The notes beneath the pieces were generated by a model. It ran no database searches. It was not told the origin of the DNA and saw only the letters and a program-made list of their open reading frames with translations. Shown piece after piece: positions 35,649 to 50,959 of a stretch of DNA of 64,000 nucleotides. Numbering within the stretch: the first letter of the stretch is position 1; every line of letters begins with the position of its first letter. The stretch comes from Macrophomina tecta. Lineage: Eukaryota > Ascomycota > Dothideomycetes > Botryosphaeriales > Botryosphaeriaceae. Where the stretch lies: positions 2,294,001 to 2,358,000 of the forward strand of contig JAKSGN010000006.1 in NCBI GenBank assembly GCA_024180945.1, written 5' to 3'. Both the position numbers and the translations under genes were made by a program.

Positions 35649-37033
35649 TCAACTTGCCGTACTCTCCGGACTACCCACAGCCGCAATGGGTTGATCATCC
35701 TTCTCCTCCTTCCTCCTCTCCCTCTCCTTCTCCTTCTCCGCCAACTCACTAGCATTGCTCTCGCTCTTGACCAGTTTGATCTTCTTCCGCGGCGCCGCTT
35801 CCTCCCCATCGCCATCCTTCTCCCTCTCCCTCTTCCCGCTCGGAGTGCCATCCTTATCCTCCTTCGGCGGACGCTTCGAGGAGCCGAGCGAACTCGTCGA
35901 CGTCTTGAGCTTCAGAATCTTTGTGCTACCCTTTGCACTGCCCTTCTCATCACCGCCACCGCCACTACCACCACCAGCGGCGGCAGCGGCGGCCGCCGCC
36001 GCCTCGCGGTCAGCCTTCTTAACGTAGCTGCTCTTCTTCTTAACCTTCTTGGGCGTCTGCTCCTCCTCGTCATTGGCGCCCTCTCCCTCCCCCCCACCAT
36101 CGCCGCCCTTCTTCAGGGGACTGATCTTGCTCCCCTGGCTACCCGGCACGGGCGTGCCGACCCTGCTGCCTAGCGGAGTATTCCCCGTAGCGGCGCTGCC
36201 CGCGCCCTGGGAGTTGAGCTTCACCATCGCATTGCGGCTGCTCTGACGACCGGCAATGCCCAAACACTTCTCCGCATGCTGCGCGAAGCGCGTAATCAAC
36301 AAACTCCTCTTGCAATTCGGGCACGTATGCCATGGGATATATGACGCGGGTTTGCCGCCGGCGGCGAGCTTGGCGATGCTATTCTCCTGGCCATCGGCGT
36401 CCTGGCTGCCGGGCGTATTATCCTTCTCCTGGCGCTTGATCAACTCCCTCTCCTTCTTCGTCTTGGCCATGTCCGTTGGGAAAGGGTTGTTGTAGATATC
36501 GTGGCCGGGCCGCGAGACGAACGGATGCCGCGTGCAGTACTGCTTCGACAGGTCTGGCAGCTGCGAACCCACCCCGGCGATCGGGTACATCAGCCGTGGC
36601 AGCTTGCAGTGTGCGCACACGATCTCGCGCGTAGTCCGCAGCGGGTTGCCGCGCAGCGTCACCCGTCCATTGTCATACACGGCCGCCGGCGTGTCGATCT
36701 TGACCGATGGCGGCTGCGCGTTGTTGTTGCTGCCGCTCGTGGCCGCCGCGGAAGACCCCTTGGAGGCCTTCTCTGCGTTCTCCTGGTGCTCCGCTATTGC
36801 CGCCTGCTCCGCCACCGTTGCGGCCGACTGCATGCGCTGCAGCTTTTCGTCGCGGTGCACCTGCAGCACCAGCTCATGGATGATGTTGTGGAGGCAGTCT
36901 TCTACGATGCCGGCGGCCTGTGTTTAGAGTGTCGTCAGCGTTCCGGCCTTCCTCTCAAGAGACTGGACCGTGGAGAGCTCACAATGTCCGCAAAGGTGAG
37001 CACGGCGCCTTGCGCCTTGCTGTCCTCTGACAT
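35649..37033 (-). CDS. SGF11: SAGA-associated factor 11 homologue
   Basis: Subunit of the SAGA deubiquitination module, which removes ubiquitin from histone H2B. Exons 36983-37033 and 35649-36917 are joined in phase 0 across a 65-base intron and give 439 residues. The N-terminal helix GIVEDCLHNIIHELVLQVHR matches the part of Sgf11 that docks on Sus1/Ubp8. The zinc finger CPNCKRSLLITRFAQHAEKC, followed by LGIAGRQSSRNA, is the Sgf11 signature. A further Cys/His segment (CAHCKLPR to YCTRHP) lies upstream and could bind metal. The last 190 residues are a charged, low-complexity tail with poly-Ala, Gly and Lys runs, making the protein far longer than the roughly 100-residue yeast Sgf11. Lys-rich blocks suggest nuclear import. 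Confidence 0.85.
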
Positions 37034-37912
37034 GATGCCAGCTGTCCCTGTGCGCTCTTCTGCGTATGATGGCCCTCACTTGTAATAGTCGCGTGCTAGT
37101 GCTAACTTCGGCGGCGATATGGGGCAGTGGCTGCGGGTTCCGCGGTGGTGTCGTGGCGCAGGACGTCGGCAGATTCGATGGAAAGCGGAAGCGGTATCGG
37201 ACAGCGAGAGTCAGAAGCGATTGGCGCTGCGAGATGCGCGATCCAGCTACGACGTATGACGATATTGCGAGGCGAGCGCAAAACTGTACGAGAGTCTGTC
37301 GGACGGCGAGGTGAAAGCGAGTATGCGTGGCCGGGGGATCTGCAGCTGGGCTCAATAGCCCGTCACGGCGTTAGGCGAGGTGATGCGGTCTCAGCATTCC
37401 CTGTCTGCGTGCGCGGCGATCGCGACTGGCAGTGAGCGTTACCGACAGGAGGTGAGAGGCGCGGTGCAGAAGGGAAACAGCCTTGGCGGAGATCGTGTGG
37501 TATCGTGTCAGCGAAAGGGTCAACTTTACGAGCGATGGCCGGCTCGGGAAGCTCGCATTAGCGTCACCAGCCACAGCAGTGCCACACCTACATGTGCATG
37601 CTGAGCCTCCCCATTTCCGCTTCTGGGCGACAGCTTCGTTCGCCATGGCACGAGTACAGGAATTCGAAGCACTCGAACCAGATCAGAATGCATGGAAAAT
37701 GTCTATCGTGGTGGGGACGCTATCATGACGACCGCATAAGCATTCCTAAGCCTTTCCCATGCCTTAACCCTTCAGAAGCATAATCAAGCAACCCTAAGTA
37801 TGAGAGTGGCCTCAGTTGTCTGTGAAAGCGATCAAGGCGCCGTCAATGATTGCTGTTTCCCTTTATGATGTCCGCTCAAACGCCATAATGTAACCCTGAC
37901 CCAGAGTCCCGC
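37034..37912. other. intergenic, SGF11 promoter and SMC5 3' region
   Basis: About 880 bases between two minus-strand genes. It holds the SGF11 promoter. I see no domain-bearing frame. Confidence 0.65.
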
Positions 37913-41423
<3,511 letters not shown>

Positions 41424-42054
41424 GCTGGACGACTGATTGTGTGAGGCTGGAGTGGGCGCGCCGCTGTTGAGAGTTGAAGTTGGCTGGCGCGCGTAGGCTT
41501 AGGTAGGTAGAAGACGCGTTCCAGTCGCGCGCGCGAACGGGTACCCTTCGCCGCCGCGACGAAACATATGATAAGATAAGATGCGCTTGACAGATCTTAC
41601 CCAATTGGCAACTACTTTACATGAACTTTCAAGAGATCACGGGAGATCTATCGATTCAGACTTGCATAACCAGCTGCACTTTGTCTACCTGACGTTGGTA
41701 ATGCACGGGCACAAGTCCTCGTTTGAGTCCAGAAGGACCTGGCACGCGAACACAAAGCCAGCAACCTGGGACGCATGTCTTTCACATCCGCCATAATTGT
41801 AGCCGTGCAACTCTTAAAACTTGGAATTTTCGTGTATCATCGGTCCAGCTATACAGCGCTACTGCATCGCGTTACATATGTCGCACCGCAGCTATAGATA
41901 CAAGGTCATCAAAAGAGGATGAGATTGCTATTTCCCTTCCATCGCCGTGGAGAGCCTAACTTTTCAGAGTTTCGGGCGAGAGATCTCGCAAGCAGATGGC
42001 CCCTCTTCCGCTTCTCCTCCCTGGTTTCGCTGCCTACCCTGTCGGATTGCGCGT
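41424..42054. other. intergenic, SMC5 to EGD1
   Basis: About 630 bases holding the SMC5 promoter and the EGD1 3' region. No supported gene. Confidence 0.7.
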
Positions 42055-42858
42055 CTACTCGACCTCGGCCTTGTTCTCAAAGTTCTCGCCGGCAACAAGG
42101 TCCGGGATGTCGTCATCATCCTCGTCGTCCTTCTTCTCACCCTCACCCTTCTCCTTCTGCATGCTCTGGTAGCTCTCGGCGAGCTTGCGGAGGGAAGCCA
42201 GCGAGTCGGGACCGAGCTGGTTGAGGATACCGGGGACGAGCTCGGTGAGCTCCTTGTCCTCACCGTTGCCGTAGATGGCGAAGGTGTTGGCGGGAACGGC
42301 GGCGTGGACTGTACACAGCATTAGAGGAATCCGAGGCAGTCTGGAAGCAGTCCGGGCGTATATGCGCGTGTGGTAAACCAAGGCCGGCGCATCGGAAGCG
42401 GGGTACGTCTGATCGGAGACTCACCCTTGGGTGCCGCGAAGTGAATGACGTTGCCGTCGCTCTTGAACATGTTGACCTCCTCAATAGCCTGAATGGGCTG
42501 GACGTTGAGCTTCTTCAGGGCGCCCTGGAGCTTCTTGTCGTCACCACCGGAGCCCTTGTGGACCTTCTTGACCTTCCTGCGCGGAGTACCCTTGCCTCTG
42601 TCGCGGTCGGAGCTTGTCAGCGCATAATCTAGGATCGAATAGCCGGTGCGAGATCATTGGGAGGCATCTGAGAGCTCTGGAATGAGAGCGCGTGCGGTTG
42701 AGAGATGATATAGCTTACCCTGTTCACGTCATCGAGTCAGCCTGCGGTCTTGAAGCTCAATCGTGCACAGCTTGGCCATTCGGAATCGCTATCTGACGGG
42801 AGCTACACTTACCGATGCGCACAGAGGCCTGCATCCGCGCGAGCTTGGCCTGATCCAT
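42055..42858 (-). CDS. EGD1: nascent polypeptide-associated complex subunit beta
   Basis: Beta subunit of NAC, a ribosome-bound dimer that shields nascent chains at the tunnel exit. Exons 42813-42858, 42425-42595 and 42055-42308 close in frame and give 156 residues, the normal length. The first exon encodes [15 protein letters not shown]. The ribosome-binding basic motif PRRKVKK follows the first splice, and the NAC fold (about 35-100) includes [15 protein letters not shown] and the [19 protein letters not shown] stretch. The C-terminus is acidic ([14 protein letters not shown]). The first intron is 217 bases, long for this window and typical of ribosome-related genes with regulatory first introns. 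C-ending codons fit high expression. Confidence 0.95.
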
Positions 42859-43824
42859 AATTGCGATTTGTGTTTGGAGGGGAAGGTCGGAGAGGCTGGA
42901 GCTGTGAGGACCTGCGTCAACGGGCGGTGTCAGCGCTGCGGGGCGCAAAATGTGAATTGGAGAGCGTGGCGAGCGAACGGCGGACCAGCAGTGGGGGTCA
43001 AGCGTACCTTTGCGTGAGGATGAGGCAGGTGTATCGTTGTCGCGAAGTTCGTGATGGTTTCAACTTTCGGCGCTTCGGCGCCGTGTGCGGGCTCGCTTAG
43101 ACGAGCAAAAACACCATCTCCCCAACCTTGGATGGCGGGTGGAATCCGCCCACCAGCTGTCACCACACGCCTGCACATAATAAGGTTTCTGCGGCAGGTC
43201 CAAGCCATTTTACGATCGCCATGGCCCAAATTCGCCCGTGATGGATAGCCACCCGAGCAGCTTCGGGAGCACCCGGCTTATCTCAACCAACTATTCCTGC
43301 CGAGCGAGACGAATGAGCCTTTGAGCTCTGCACCAAGCGCACAGAGAGAAAGCAATCTGTCCGCAGGCTCAACAACAGCATGTGTGGGGAGTTCAATCTC
43401 TCAAGTTCAATTACTCCGCCCCTCACAGGAGTCGTGTGTGTGGGAAGAAGCTGCATGTGTTATCATGCAGCAGACAATCCAGCCGTCTCTAGACTGCAGC
43501 CAGCTTTGTAGGTATCCTCGTATCAGCTGTCGGGACGGATATTGGTGATTCTCTCGCCTCACTGTCTTTTTATTTCCACTGGTCACGGCCCTCGGACCAT
43601 GTTTACTTTTTGCATTCTTGGGTCTGATATCGGGACACATTCCGCGGATACCTCCGATTTGTCCACGAAAGTCACGTCAAGAGCTCGGTCAAATGGTTGG
43701 GGAAAAAAGTTTATGACTCATAATCGCTAAATCAACGCTATCAAAACGAAGGACGAGGTCCCCTCCAACCAATTGCTGGTGAAACGCCAAAAGATCAAGC
43801 AGCAAAGGCATCCAAGAAGATGGA
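42859..43824. other. intergenic, EGD1 promoter region
   Basis: About 970 bases. The EGD1 promoter lies at its left end. No supported gene. Confidence 0.65.
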
Positions 43825-44334
43825 TTAGATACCGCGATCCCAATGAGCTTCTTGCACGTATCTCATACTTCGTTTTGCCTCGGCACTGCCAAAGTGCAAA
43901 TCTGCTGCCACCTGATAGGTCGATTATTGTCAGCGCCATCCTTCTCCAGCTGCTCGGAGGCGCTCCACTCACCATGCCGACGATGAAGACGCTAAAAGCT
44001 AGGATGAGCTCGAACATCTCGGACGTCTGCTTCAGAAACAGAGGAACTCTTCCGGGACTGGTTGAAACGGATCTGCTCGTCGATCTCGACAAAAGCTGCC
44101 GCAGCACTTATGTTGAACTGAGCAACAAGATAGAGGGCGTATCTGTTTCGATATTGGTTGGTGATGTTCTCGATGGCAGGGCGTCGAGCTAGTCCGCACG
44201 TAAGCACTGATCGACACGCGGGTTTCACGACAATTCTCACTTGTGGTAGCCTGGTTGTCGAGAGAAGAGACACTGCGAGCCTGCGGAGGTGCAAAAGACG
44301 TAGCCGGCGTCAGAGTAATGGAGGGAGGAGGCAT
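43825..44334 (-). pseudogene. small membrane protein gene with apparent one-base frameshift
   Basis: Three exons are visible: 44241-44334, 43973-44188 and 43825-43911, with good 52- and 61-base introns (GTGAGA and GTGAGT donors). Exon 1 encodes a Ser/Pro-rich N-terminus. Exon 2 begins in frame with RRPAIENITNQYRNRYALYL and a hydrophobic helix through FVEIDEQIRFNQS. It then needs a one-base shift near 44045 to continue as VPLFLKQTSEMFELILAF, a second hydrophobic helix ending in IVGM at the donor. Exon 3 adds 28 residues. Exon 2 is 216 bases, one more than a frame-preserving length. The clean introns and the two helices in adjacent frames point to a real gene damaged by one base, or to a sequence error. 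I do not recognise the family. A TATA box lies about 170 bases upstream. Confidence 0.55.
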
Positions 44335-46346
44335 CTAACGGATGGAGGAGGTGGTGGAGGAGGGCCCGCTTGATCGTGGCAAATAGCAGGCACGGAGCGC
44401 AGTGGAGAGAAGAGTGTTTGAAGGGAGCAAGAAGATTCTGGTCACTGAGGATTGGAATCGACTCGCTTGAGAGGTGCGCTTCAGCTGCTTGAGAGGATGG
44501 GAATATATACACGCGCCACCGGAGAGCCGGCGGTGAAGATACCGAGGACAGTGATCAGGGACCCATGGTAGACGACGGCGGCCGCATCAGTGTAGAGCAG
44601 GAGGCCATGACGAGAGCAGACGTCGCCACGACCAGAAAATCACGCTGCAGGTCGAAACAAGGCGCGTTGGTGGACTCGAGCAGCAGGGTGGGTGGAAACA
44701 GGGCCCTCGTGTGCTGGCAAATGGCTCTCGAGGCGTGTGCCAGGGCTCGCTGCGTACCACTGCCTCATGGCTCTGGCAGGCGGTCGTTTGGCAGCCGAAA
44801 ACCACGCACCGGCTGTAGCCGAATGGGGAGAAGCTTGGCCCGACGATCTATGCGAAATACCTCACATCTGTGCCCTCTCCACGCGGTGGCACGGCGGCCG
44901 GATTGCGTCAATGTCCTCATAAGGTTTCCTGGGGATGGCTGGGGACGTTGGAGCGGGTGCAGGTGGCCACGGACTGCTCGCTAGGCCGTGTCCCTCGCAA
45001 ATTTGGCCCTGGATGCGCATGGTGTTGGCGCTGGCTGCGGTCATGCACTGCCGCGAGCTCCGCAGCGCGATTTAGCTCCTGCGACGAGCCATGACTGCTG
45101 CTGCCACGGCCGCCGGAGATGTGGGCGGCAGTGCGCTCGGAAGACCGCCCTCATCTGCACTCTGCCGTGGGGAGTGGAGAGCGACGATGGAGGGCGAGCA
45201 GCCCGGCGATTGGCAAGCCTCACCTGCTCACCGACCGTCATGGCCCCCTCGTTCGCGCCGTCAACCGCCCCCTCAATAGTCCGCTGCTGGGTGTGTACAT
45301 GCTATGCCCAACAGCCTCACCACTCACCGCCCAGGCGGGCTGCGTCGCGCAGCGCAATCGAATCGGCGATTACTGCGCGTCCCCTCGCCGTGGCCGTTGC
45401 CGGATTTCTTTTGCATCCATCGCGCCGCTTGCCTTCGGCTGAGGAGACCTGGATACTTGGGAGCTGACGCTGCGAGGTCTCTTTTTTGCCGCCCGGCTGG
45501 CGAGGTGCGATAAGCCAAGAGGCCCTCTGTGCAGGGCTCTTCCCGTCCTGCAGCTGCAGCGCAACCTTCAGGCTGACGCGCTGCAGGCGCCTCAAGCAGT
45601 GGTGAGGTTATCCGTGCAGCGTGCAGACCAGCGACGTGAAGCGTGTGCTGGGATCCGTCCGCGCCGCGCAACTCTAGACCCCGAGTGACGGCGAAGGATG
45701 GGTGGTGGCGAGTGGCCAGCGCCTCCTTCGGGCAAGTCCACGCTGTCGCCGGGACGCGCTGGTACAACAACACCAGAGTAGCTTATTCTGAGCCATTAGC
45801 CCCTCCGGCAGCCCCTCCCGTTCCGGCCCTTCGGCCGGCCCAACAAGACGGGGCGTCGCCTGCCCGCGTAATTGCACATAAACCGCGCACCGCACGCTCA
45901 GGCTGGAGCCAGAGAGTCGAGCACTGCCACCGTCTGATCGCACGCGTCGATCAGATGCCTGAGCACCCGTCCGGAACCTCCAACTCCCCTCCCGGTCGCC
46001 GCCGGAAAGCCACCTGATCCAGCCCACCGGTCAAAAGGACTGCCCACGCTCTGCGACTGCCCTCAATTATGCTCGCGAGGATAACAAAGACTCCAGCATC
46101 TTCCTGCTAGGCCCTCGAACGCCATCCGTTGTGCTCGTGTCGCAGCCCTCTTCCTAGTCCAACCCTGTTCGGCCCGCGTCTCACCATTTCCCAGTCCATC
46201 TGGATATTGATAAAGCTCGCCTTCACACTCCATCGCCCGTTCCGTCTTCCAAATCCTCTCGCCCAATACATCACCGCCTCTCCGCTTCGCTCTACTACGC
46301 AATCCTCAGACGTCTTCTACCGCACCACTCCTACAACAACACCACA
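44335..46346. other. GC-rich intergenic region
   Basis: About 2 kb. Frames of 60-150 codons are open on both strands, but none has a domain, and their overlap in all frames points to base composition. The last 200 bases form a CT-rich leader for the small gene at 46347. Confidence 0.55.
44501..44510 (-). promoter_or_regulatory. TATA box of small membrane protein gene
   Basis: On the minus strand it reads GTATATATTC, about 167 bases before the ATG at 44334. A CT-rich leader follows. Confidence 0.5.
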
Positions 46347-46556
46347 ATGGCCGGCTCCACCTGCGCTCCTGGCTGCTGGTATGGCAAGTACCTGCGCCAG
46401 CAATGCCCCTACTGCACCCAGCCCGGACAGTCTGCCCGCGCCCCTTCGTCCAGAGAGAGCTCTTCTCGCTACCAGAGCAATGGAGCGTCTCAGGATCGTA
46501 GGGGAAGCACCCAATCGGGTGGAGGTTGGCTCTCATCCCAGAGAAAATCCTCGTAA
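46347..46556 (+). CDS. 69-residue Cys-rich small protein
   Basis: A short frame with unusually good support. The start context CCACAATGGCC is near-ideal, a long CT- and CAC-rich leader precedes it, and codons in the first half are strongly C-ending. The N-terminus has four cysteines at 6, 10, 20 and 23 (CAPGC, then CPYC), a spacing that could hold one zinc ion. The rest is a Ser/Arg/Gln/Gly-rich disordered tail. There is no signal peptide, so it is probably intracellular. A good intron-like segment follows the stop (GTACGT donor at about 46586, GACAG acceptor at about 46632), suggesting a spliced 3' UTR or an alternative C-terminus. I do not recognise a family. Confidence 0.55.
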   Translation: MAGSTCAPGCWYGKYLRQQCPYCTQPGQSARAPSSRESSSRYQSNGASQDRRGSTQSGGGWLSSQRKSS

Positions 46557-49500
46557 CGGAAACGACGTGACCTCCTTGTATCACCGTACGTTTACTCATT
46601 CGCTGCTTTTGTCACAAGCACGTGCTGACAGGAACATCAGACCAATCTTCCACGAGTCTCCTTCATCTACGCCCTCACTTGACGCCCTGATACCGGCTCC
46701 ATGTGAACACTTTCCAGCGTAATGGCCTTCACCAGCATGTATAATCTTTATCAGCCTTTTAATCCACCTTTCGACCGGGCATTTCCATCGCTCCATATCT
46801 GTGATATCGGGGCTTCTTCACGGATTACTGCTCATAAAATCCTTCTTCTACCTAATTCGCCATCAACGTGCCACGGATCCTGTACCTACATACCTCTTCT
46901 CCAATTACCTACCTCAACTGCCCGAACCCTCACAATCTCCACGTAATCGGCTTCTACACATGGTGGGCTCCACCAAACTTTCCTACATCAATCCCGCCGA
47001 TACCAAAAAAGCAAAAAAGTTCTAGACAGCTTTGGACGAATGACCGAAAAGGGGAAAGAAAGTTAATGGAATAGCACCCAAAAGCAGTAAGCTCTCGGAA
47101 AGTTGGGATTATCGATGCCCGTCAACCATTGCCAGTCAGGGAATCGACGTGGCGTCTTGGCTGAGTTCTTTGAATGACGCGCATCATTGACTTGATTTGC
47201 GATTTCTCGAATGTCTTTATCTACAAGGATGTAGCGTATCTGGTTGAGTGTTCCTGGCGTTTCCCGGCGTTGACGCGTCTCCTCCCGGACAAGGGGGTAG
47301 AGAATGGCTGAGGTAAATTGTGGGCTAAATTTAGTAATGGAACTTGCTACTCCCCCGGGTCTTGGCTATCCATTGCCCTTCGCGCTTAGCTTCGGAGTGC
47401 ATCTACTGACTTATGCATCGAGGAATAGCGTGCTCCGGATGTCATTGTGGCTGCGGCTATTGGCATTGGTCCGCGTGCTCTGTCGCGTGCGTGTTCTAGA
47501 AGGGCTCGCCAGAGAGGGTCCTTGCAGCAGCCACGCACCTTTCCGTCCTCCGATGTCACCAGCTCGCGCGCGTGTCCCCACCGCCTGTCCAGCAACGCAC
47601 GGTAATCAGACACGGGTTACAGCTCCACTCTCTCGAGATCATCCTGCTTTAGCCACTAAGTTTAGATTTCCCGGAGAGCGGTACGTTCGGAGGTTGGAGC
47701 ATGGCACTTCGGGCCGGGAGAGGACTCACTGAGCAGCATGCGTCCGCCGTGGATCATTGGGAAAAAGATCGTATGCAGGGACCACATATGCACCGTACGG
47801 GAAACTGACGATTGGCTTTCTTCAGCCGCGTCCCGATCGCCGTCTATTGCCTCTCCCTCTTCCGATACAGCCACATTGAACGACTGCTTGCCTCGTCGGC
47901 ACTTCCTGTTCCTGCATGTGGCTTGAGCTATTCTCCCTTTAGCAACGCCTCACACACCCCCTTTTCCGTGCATTGAGGCTGTAGCTGGTGGCCTCATTTC
48001 TACCCTACCATTTTAAGCGGTGAGTCGGGTCCTCGGTCATTAACCGAAAGGCAAAACCGGGCCGGCGTGAAGGCTAGATGGCATACACTTTGACCTCAAT
48101 TTACATTCCCTTACGCATCCGCTGAGCAAGTTACGGAGGGAGGTGATGCCATCATCGGCCGCTTCTGGCTCTTCGCTGTTGATGCATAGACCCACGCCTG
48201 TCTGCCCAATCTATCATGCGCTCACTTGACCATCTCTCCTGGACGTTCCCAAACTTGTGGGCGTACCCCAGCTTGGACTAGTGTCTGTTCATTTCCTCCA
48301 AAGTTAAGCTTGAGCTTTTCCCTACGTGAATGCGCACCTTCCCCGCTGTAGCTTAGCCTTTCTTCGGGAACATCTGCTGACGCCGCCAGCTGCGTCCCCG
48401 ATACCCCATATGTGGCCTCTGCACCTTGTGAATGACCAAAGAATTTGTTCACTCGCGCGTCCATCTTTTCGCTCTCTCAAGCGGCCTCGTGCCCTTCCCC
48501 CCCTTTGTGGAGATTACGTGCCCTGGGTACCTAGGACATGGCGGAGGTAGCTTCCAGTCTACCCGTCTTACCGACTTTTACCTCGCTTCCAGGACCATGC
48601 GTGATTTCCAGCATCTATCATGAGGGTCAGGAGCTACGAGGACTTGCAACTCAGTCATCGCAATTTAAATCCAAGACCCCGTGCCAGATAGCGTGCTGAA
48701 AGTCGATCGATGCTGGTGATTGCCACAGTTGCATCTCGAGGTTAACGCTCTGCGCAAACATCATCGACGACACCGCTGTCCCCTCAACTTTCGAGATGAG
48801 TTGAAGCAGTTTTCGAGAGAAGACGGCATTGATTTTTCGAAAATATTGCGTCCTTTTTGCTCGGTGATTCATGTTCTCAATAGCAGCGGTCTTGCAGAGG
48901 GGTGATATCCCACTGTATCAGAACGGAACTCTTTCTTCGTCCCTTCCGAAGAAAATGACAGACACATGGTGCGAGCGGAATGCTTCACACTGAACAGAGA
49001 CCACGGGTACAATCAATACAGATTTCCGAGCATTTTGCTATAGTCAAGGCTGGGCAGGTGTGGGCCAGGTGGGTGGTGAGCATCTGATCATGTTGAGTGT
49101 CCCAGATTCACATGGCTCTGGAGTCATCTGCAGTCAAAGTTGGAAATGGTCCAAAGCCACCCCGTAGCATGGGGACATCGTTACCTGGCAAGGCCTCCAG
49201 GAAGGTAGAAACACACCAACTGTGACAACTTGAAAGGGTCTAGCCGGAGTAACATCATGGATATGCGGTTCACTCTGAGGTGGTTAAGAAAAGCGGCTTA
49301 TGCAGTTTAGGATTTACTTCGACAGGACCATTCCAGGCTGTTATGGAATAGGTGGGGCGGTTTCGCACACACTAAGCTATCTATGCATACCAAGGTTTAG
49401 TCGCAAGCTTCTTCCTTGGATTTATTTTTGTCATGTCCCTGTACTCTTGTGCTTGTAGACTGCCGTCCTTGGGGCCCAGTTGGTATTACACGCAGGCTGA

Positions 49501-49999
49501 GAGAAGAAGCCACAAGGATATCTGCGTGGAAATATATGGGCCACGTCATGAGGTAAACATGTCTCTGCATAGCCTTGTGGACGCGTAGATGTCCTGATGG
49601 CTGTGTTAACTACGTAAACGTAACTATGATCCCTAGCTTAGGTTCACGAACATACTGAGAATCATGCCGAGTCGACCAATAGTAGAGCTCGAAGGCTTCA
49701 TACGGGGAAAATGTTGCTGTGGAAATAGCAGTAAGGCGTGAGGGCAAGTCACATTCAGAGCGGCAATCAAAGTATACTTGGCATTTTCGAAATGGGCGGT
49801 AACATAACGGTATCACCTATCACGAGAATTGGAGCAGTGGACGCTTGTATGTTCTAGAGAGGGAATTTAGAAGTGCAACTTGTTGTTAACGTTCATGATC
49901 CTGTTCTCGTGGCTTGGTAAGTGATCGCAGACATTGATTCGCTTCACGCTGCTGGTAAAGCCTTTCAACGGATGCCTTCTAAACTGATTTAAGGCTATA
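46557..49999. other. gene-poor, less GC-rich region
   Basis: About 3.4 kb with only short frames. By eye it is richer in A and T than the flanking genes. A short stretch at 48720-48905 has a coding-like composition but is isolated. I see no transposase, reverse transcriptase or terminal repeats. Confidence 0.55.
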
Positions 50000-50000
50000 T

Positions 50001-50959
50001 GTGGTCGCTAATATGCGAGGCTTTCTTCGAAACCAATCCCAGCACTTTAAACACGATTTCGAAAAGTTTGGTCAGCAAGGTGCCCCAAGTTCGGATGAAC
50101 AAATCCAAGAGACGTTGATGCAGGCTGGGGAAGTCGACCTGTACAGTGACCTTGCCCAGAAGTTAACTTCAAAAGTCAGATTATTAGTGCATCGGCATCA
50201 GTGGAGGGTACAGTTGAAGCACACCATGATTTTGTGGATGGTCTTGAGGATGGAACCTTTCCGGTTTGCGAGTACCTCATTGGCAAACCAGTGGGGCACT
50301 CATCCGCGAGTTGGGATCCCACGGAAAATCAATCCCGTATGAGGGCAAACAACAGCATATTCAAAACCTCAACCGGAAGGTCAGCGAGCCAGGAAATGTG
50401 GGTATCCATGTGTAAATTGGGGGGCTTCACCAAATTGACAATGAATAGGAAAAGCCTGAGAAGGTGGCTTACCATCGATGAAAGGTATGAACTCATTACG
50501 GTCAACACGATTCTATGTATCTACGCGAAGATCACTAAAGATGTGAAGTCACTTTATGAGATTGAAGAAGGACCTCAGAGGATGGTCCTGGACGATTTGG
50601 AAGGCCTCAGGGAGCCCTACGACAAAATATTTTACCTCCATGCCATTGTGCCCGGCGAGTCTTACGGCTACTGATTTGTTCCTTGGATACTGAACTAATA
50701 TTATGTTGTATATATGAGAGATACGCTGGCAATTGATCGGTTTTTGGACACCAGTGCTTTCATCTCTACAGACTCGGGCCTCGAAACTTGGCAGAGAATC
50801 GCAGACAAAGTCAACAATAAGATGTGGCTGCTAGAGAAAGAGCATCACAAGTTAGGTCCAAGCCGGCCAAATGACTACAAAGCAAGCTTACGGTGTTTGA
50901 GATGGAGTCAGTCGGGGGCATTCATGATCTGCAGCTGCAGCTGTGCTTGCATGCACTGA
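50001..50959 (+). pseudogene. decayed gene fragment of unknown family
   Basis: Three frames follow each other on the plus strand. The first (50001-50160) is acidic and helical, with FEKFGQQGAPSSDEQIQETL. Near 50165 the sense shifts by one base into a frame that runs to 50674 through GLEDGTFPVCEYLIGKP and LTIDERYELITVNTILCIYA. A third at 50714-50959 begins RFLDTSAFISTDSGLETWQRI. Composition in each is protein-like and unlike the flanking DNA, but I cannot join them with convincing introns. This may be the relic of an accessory gene such as a large fungal STAND-type protein. That family guess is weak. Confidence 0.3.
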
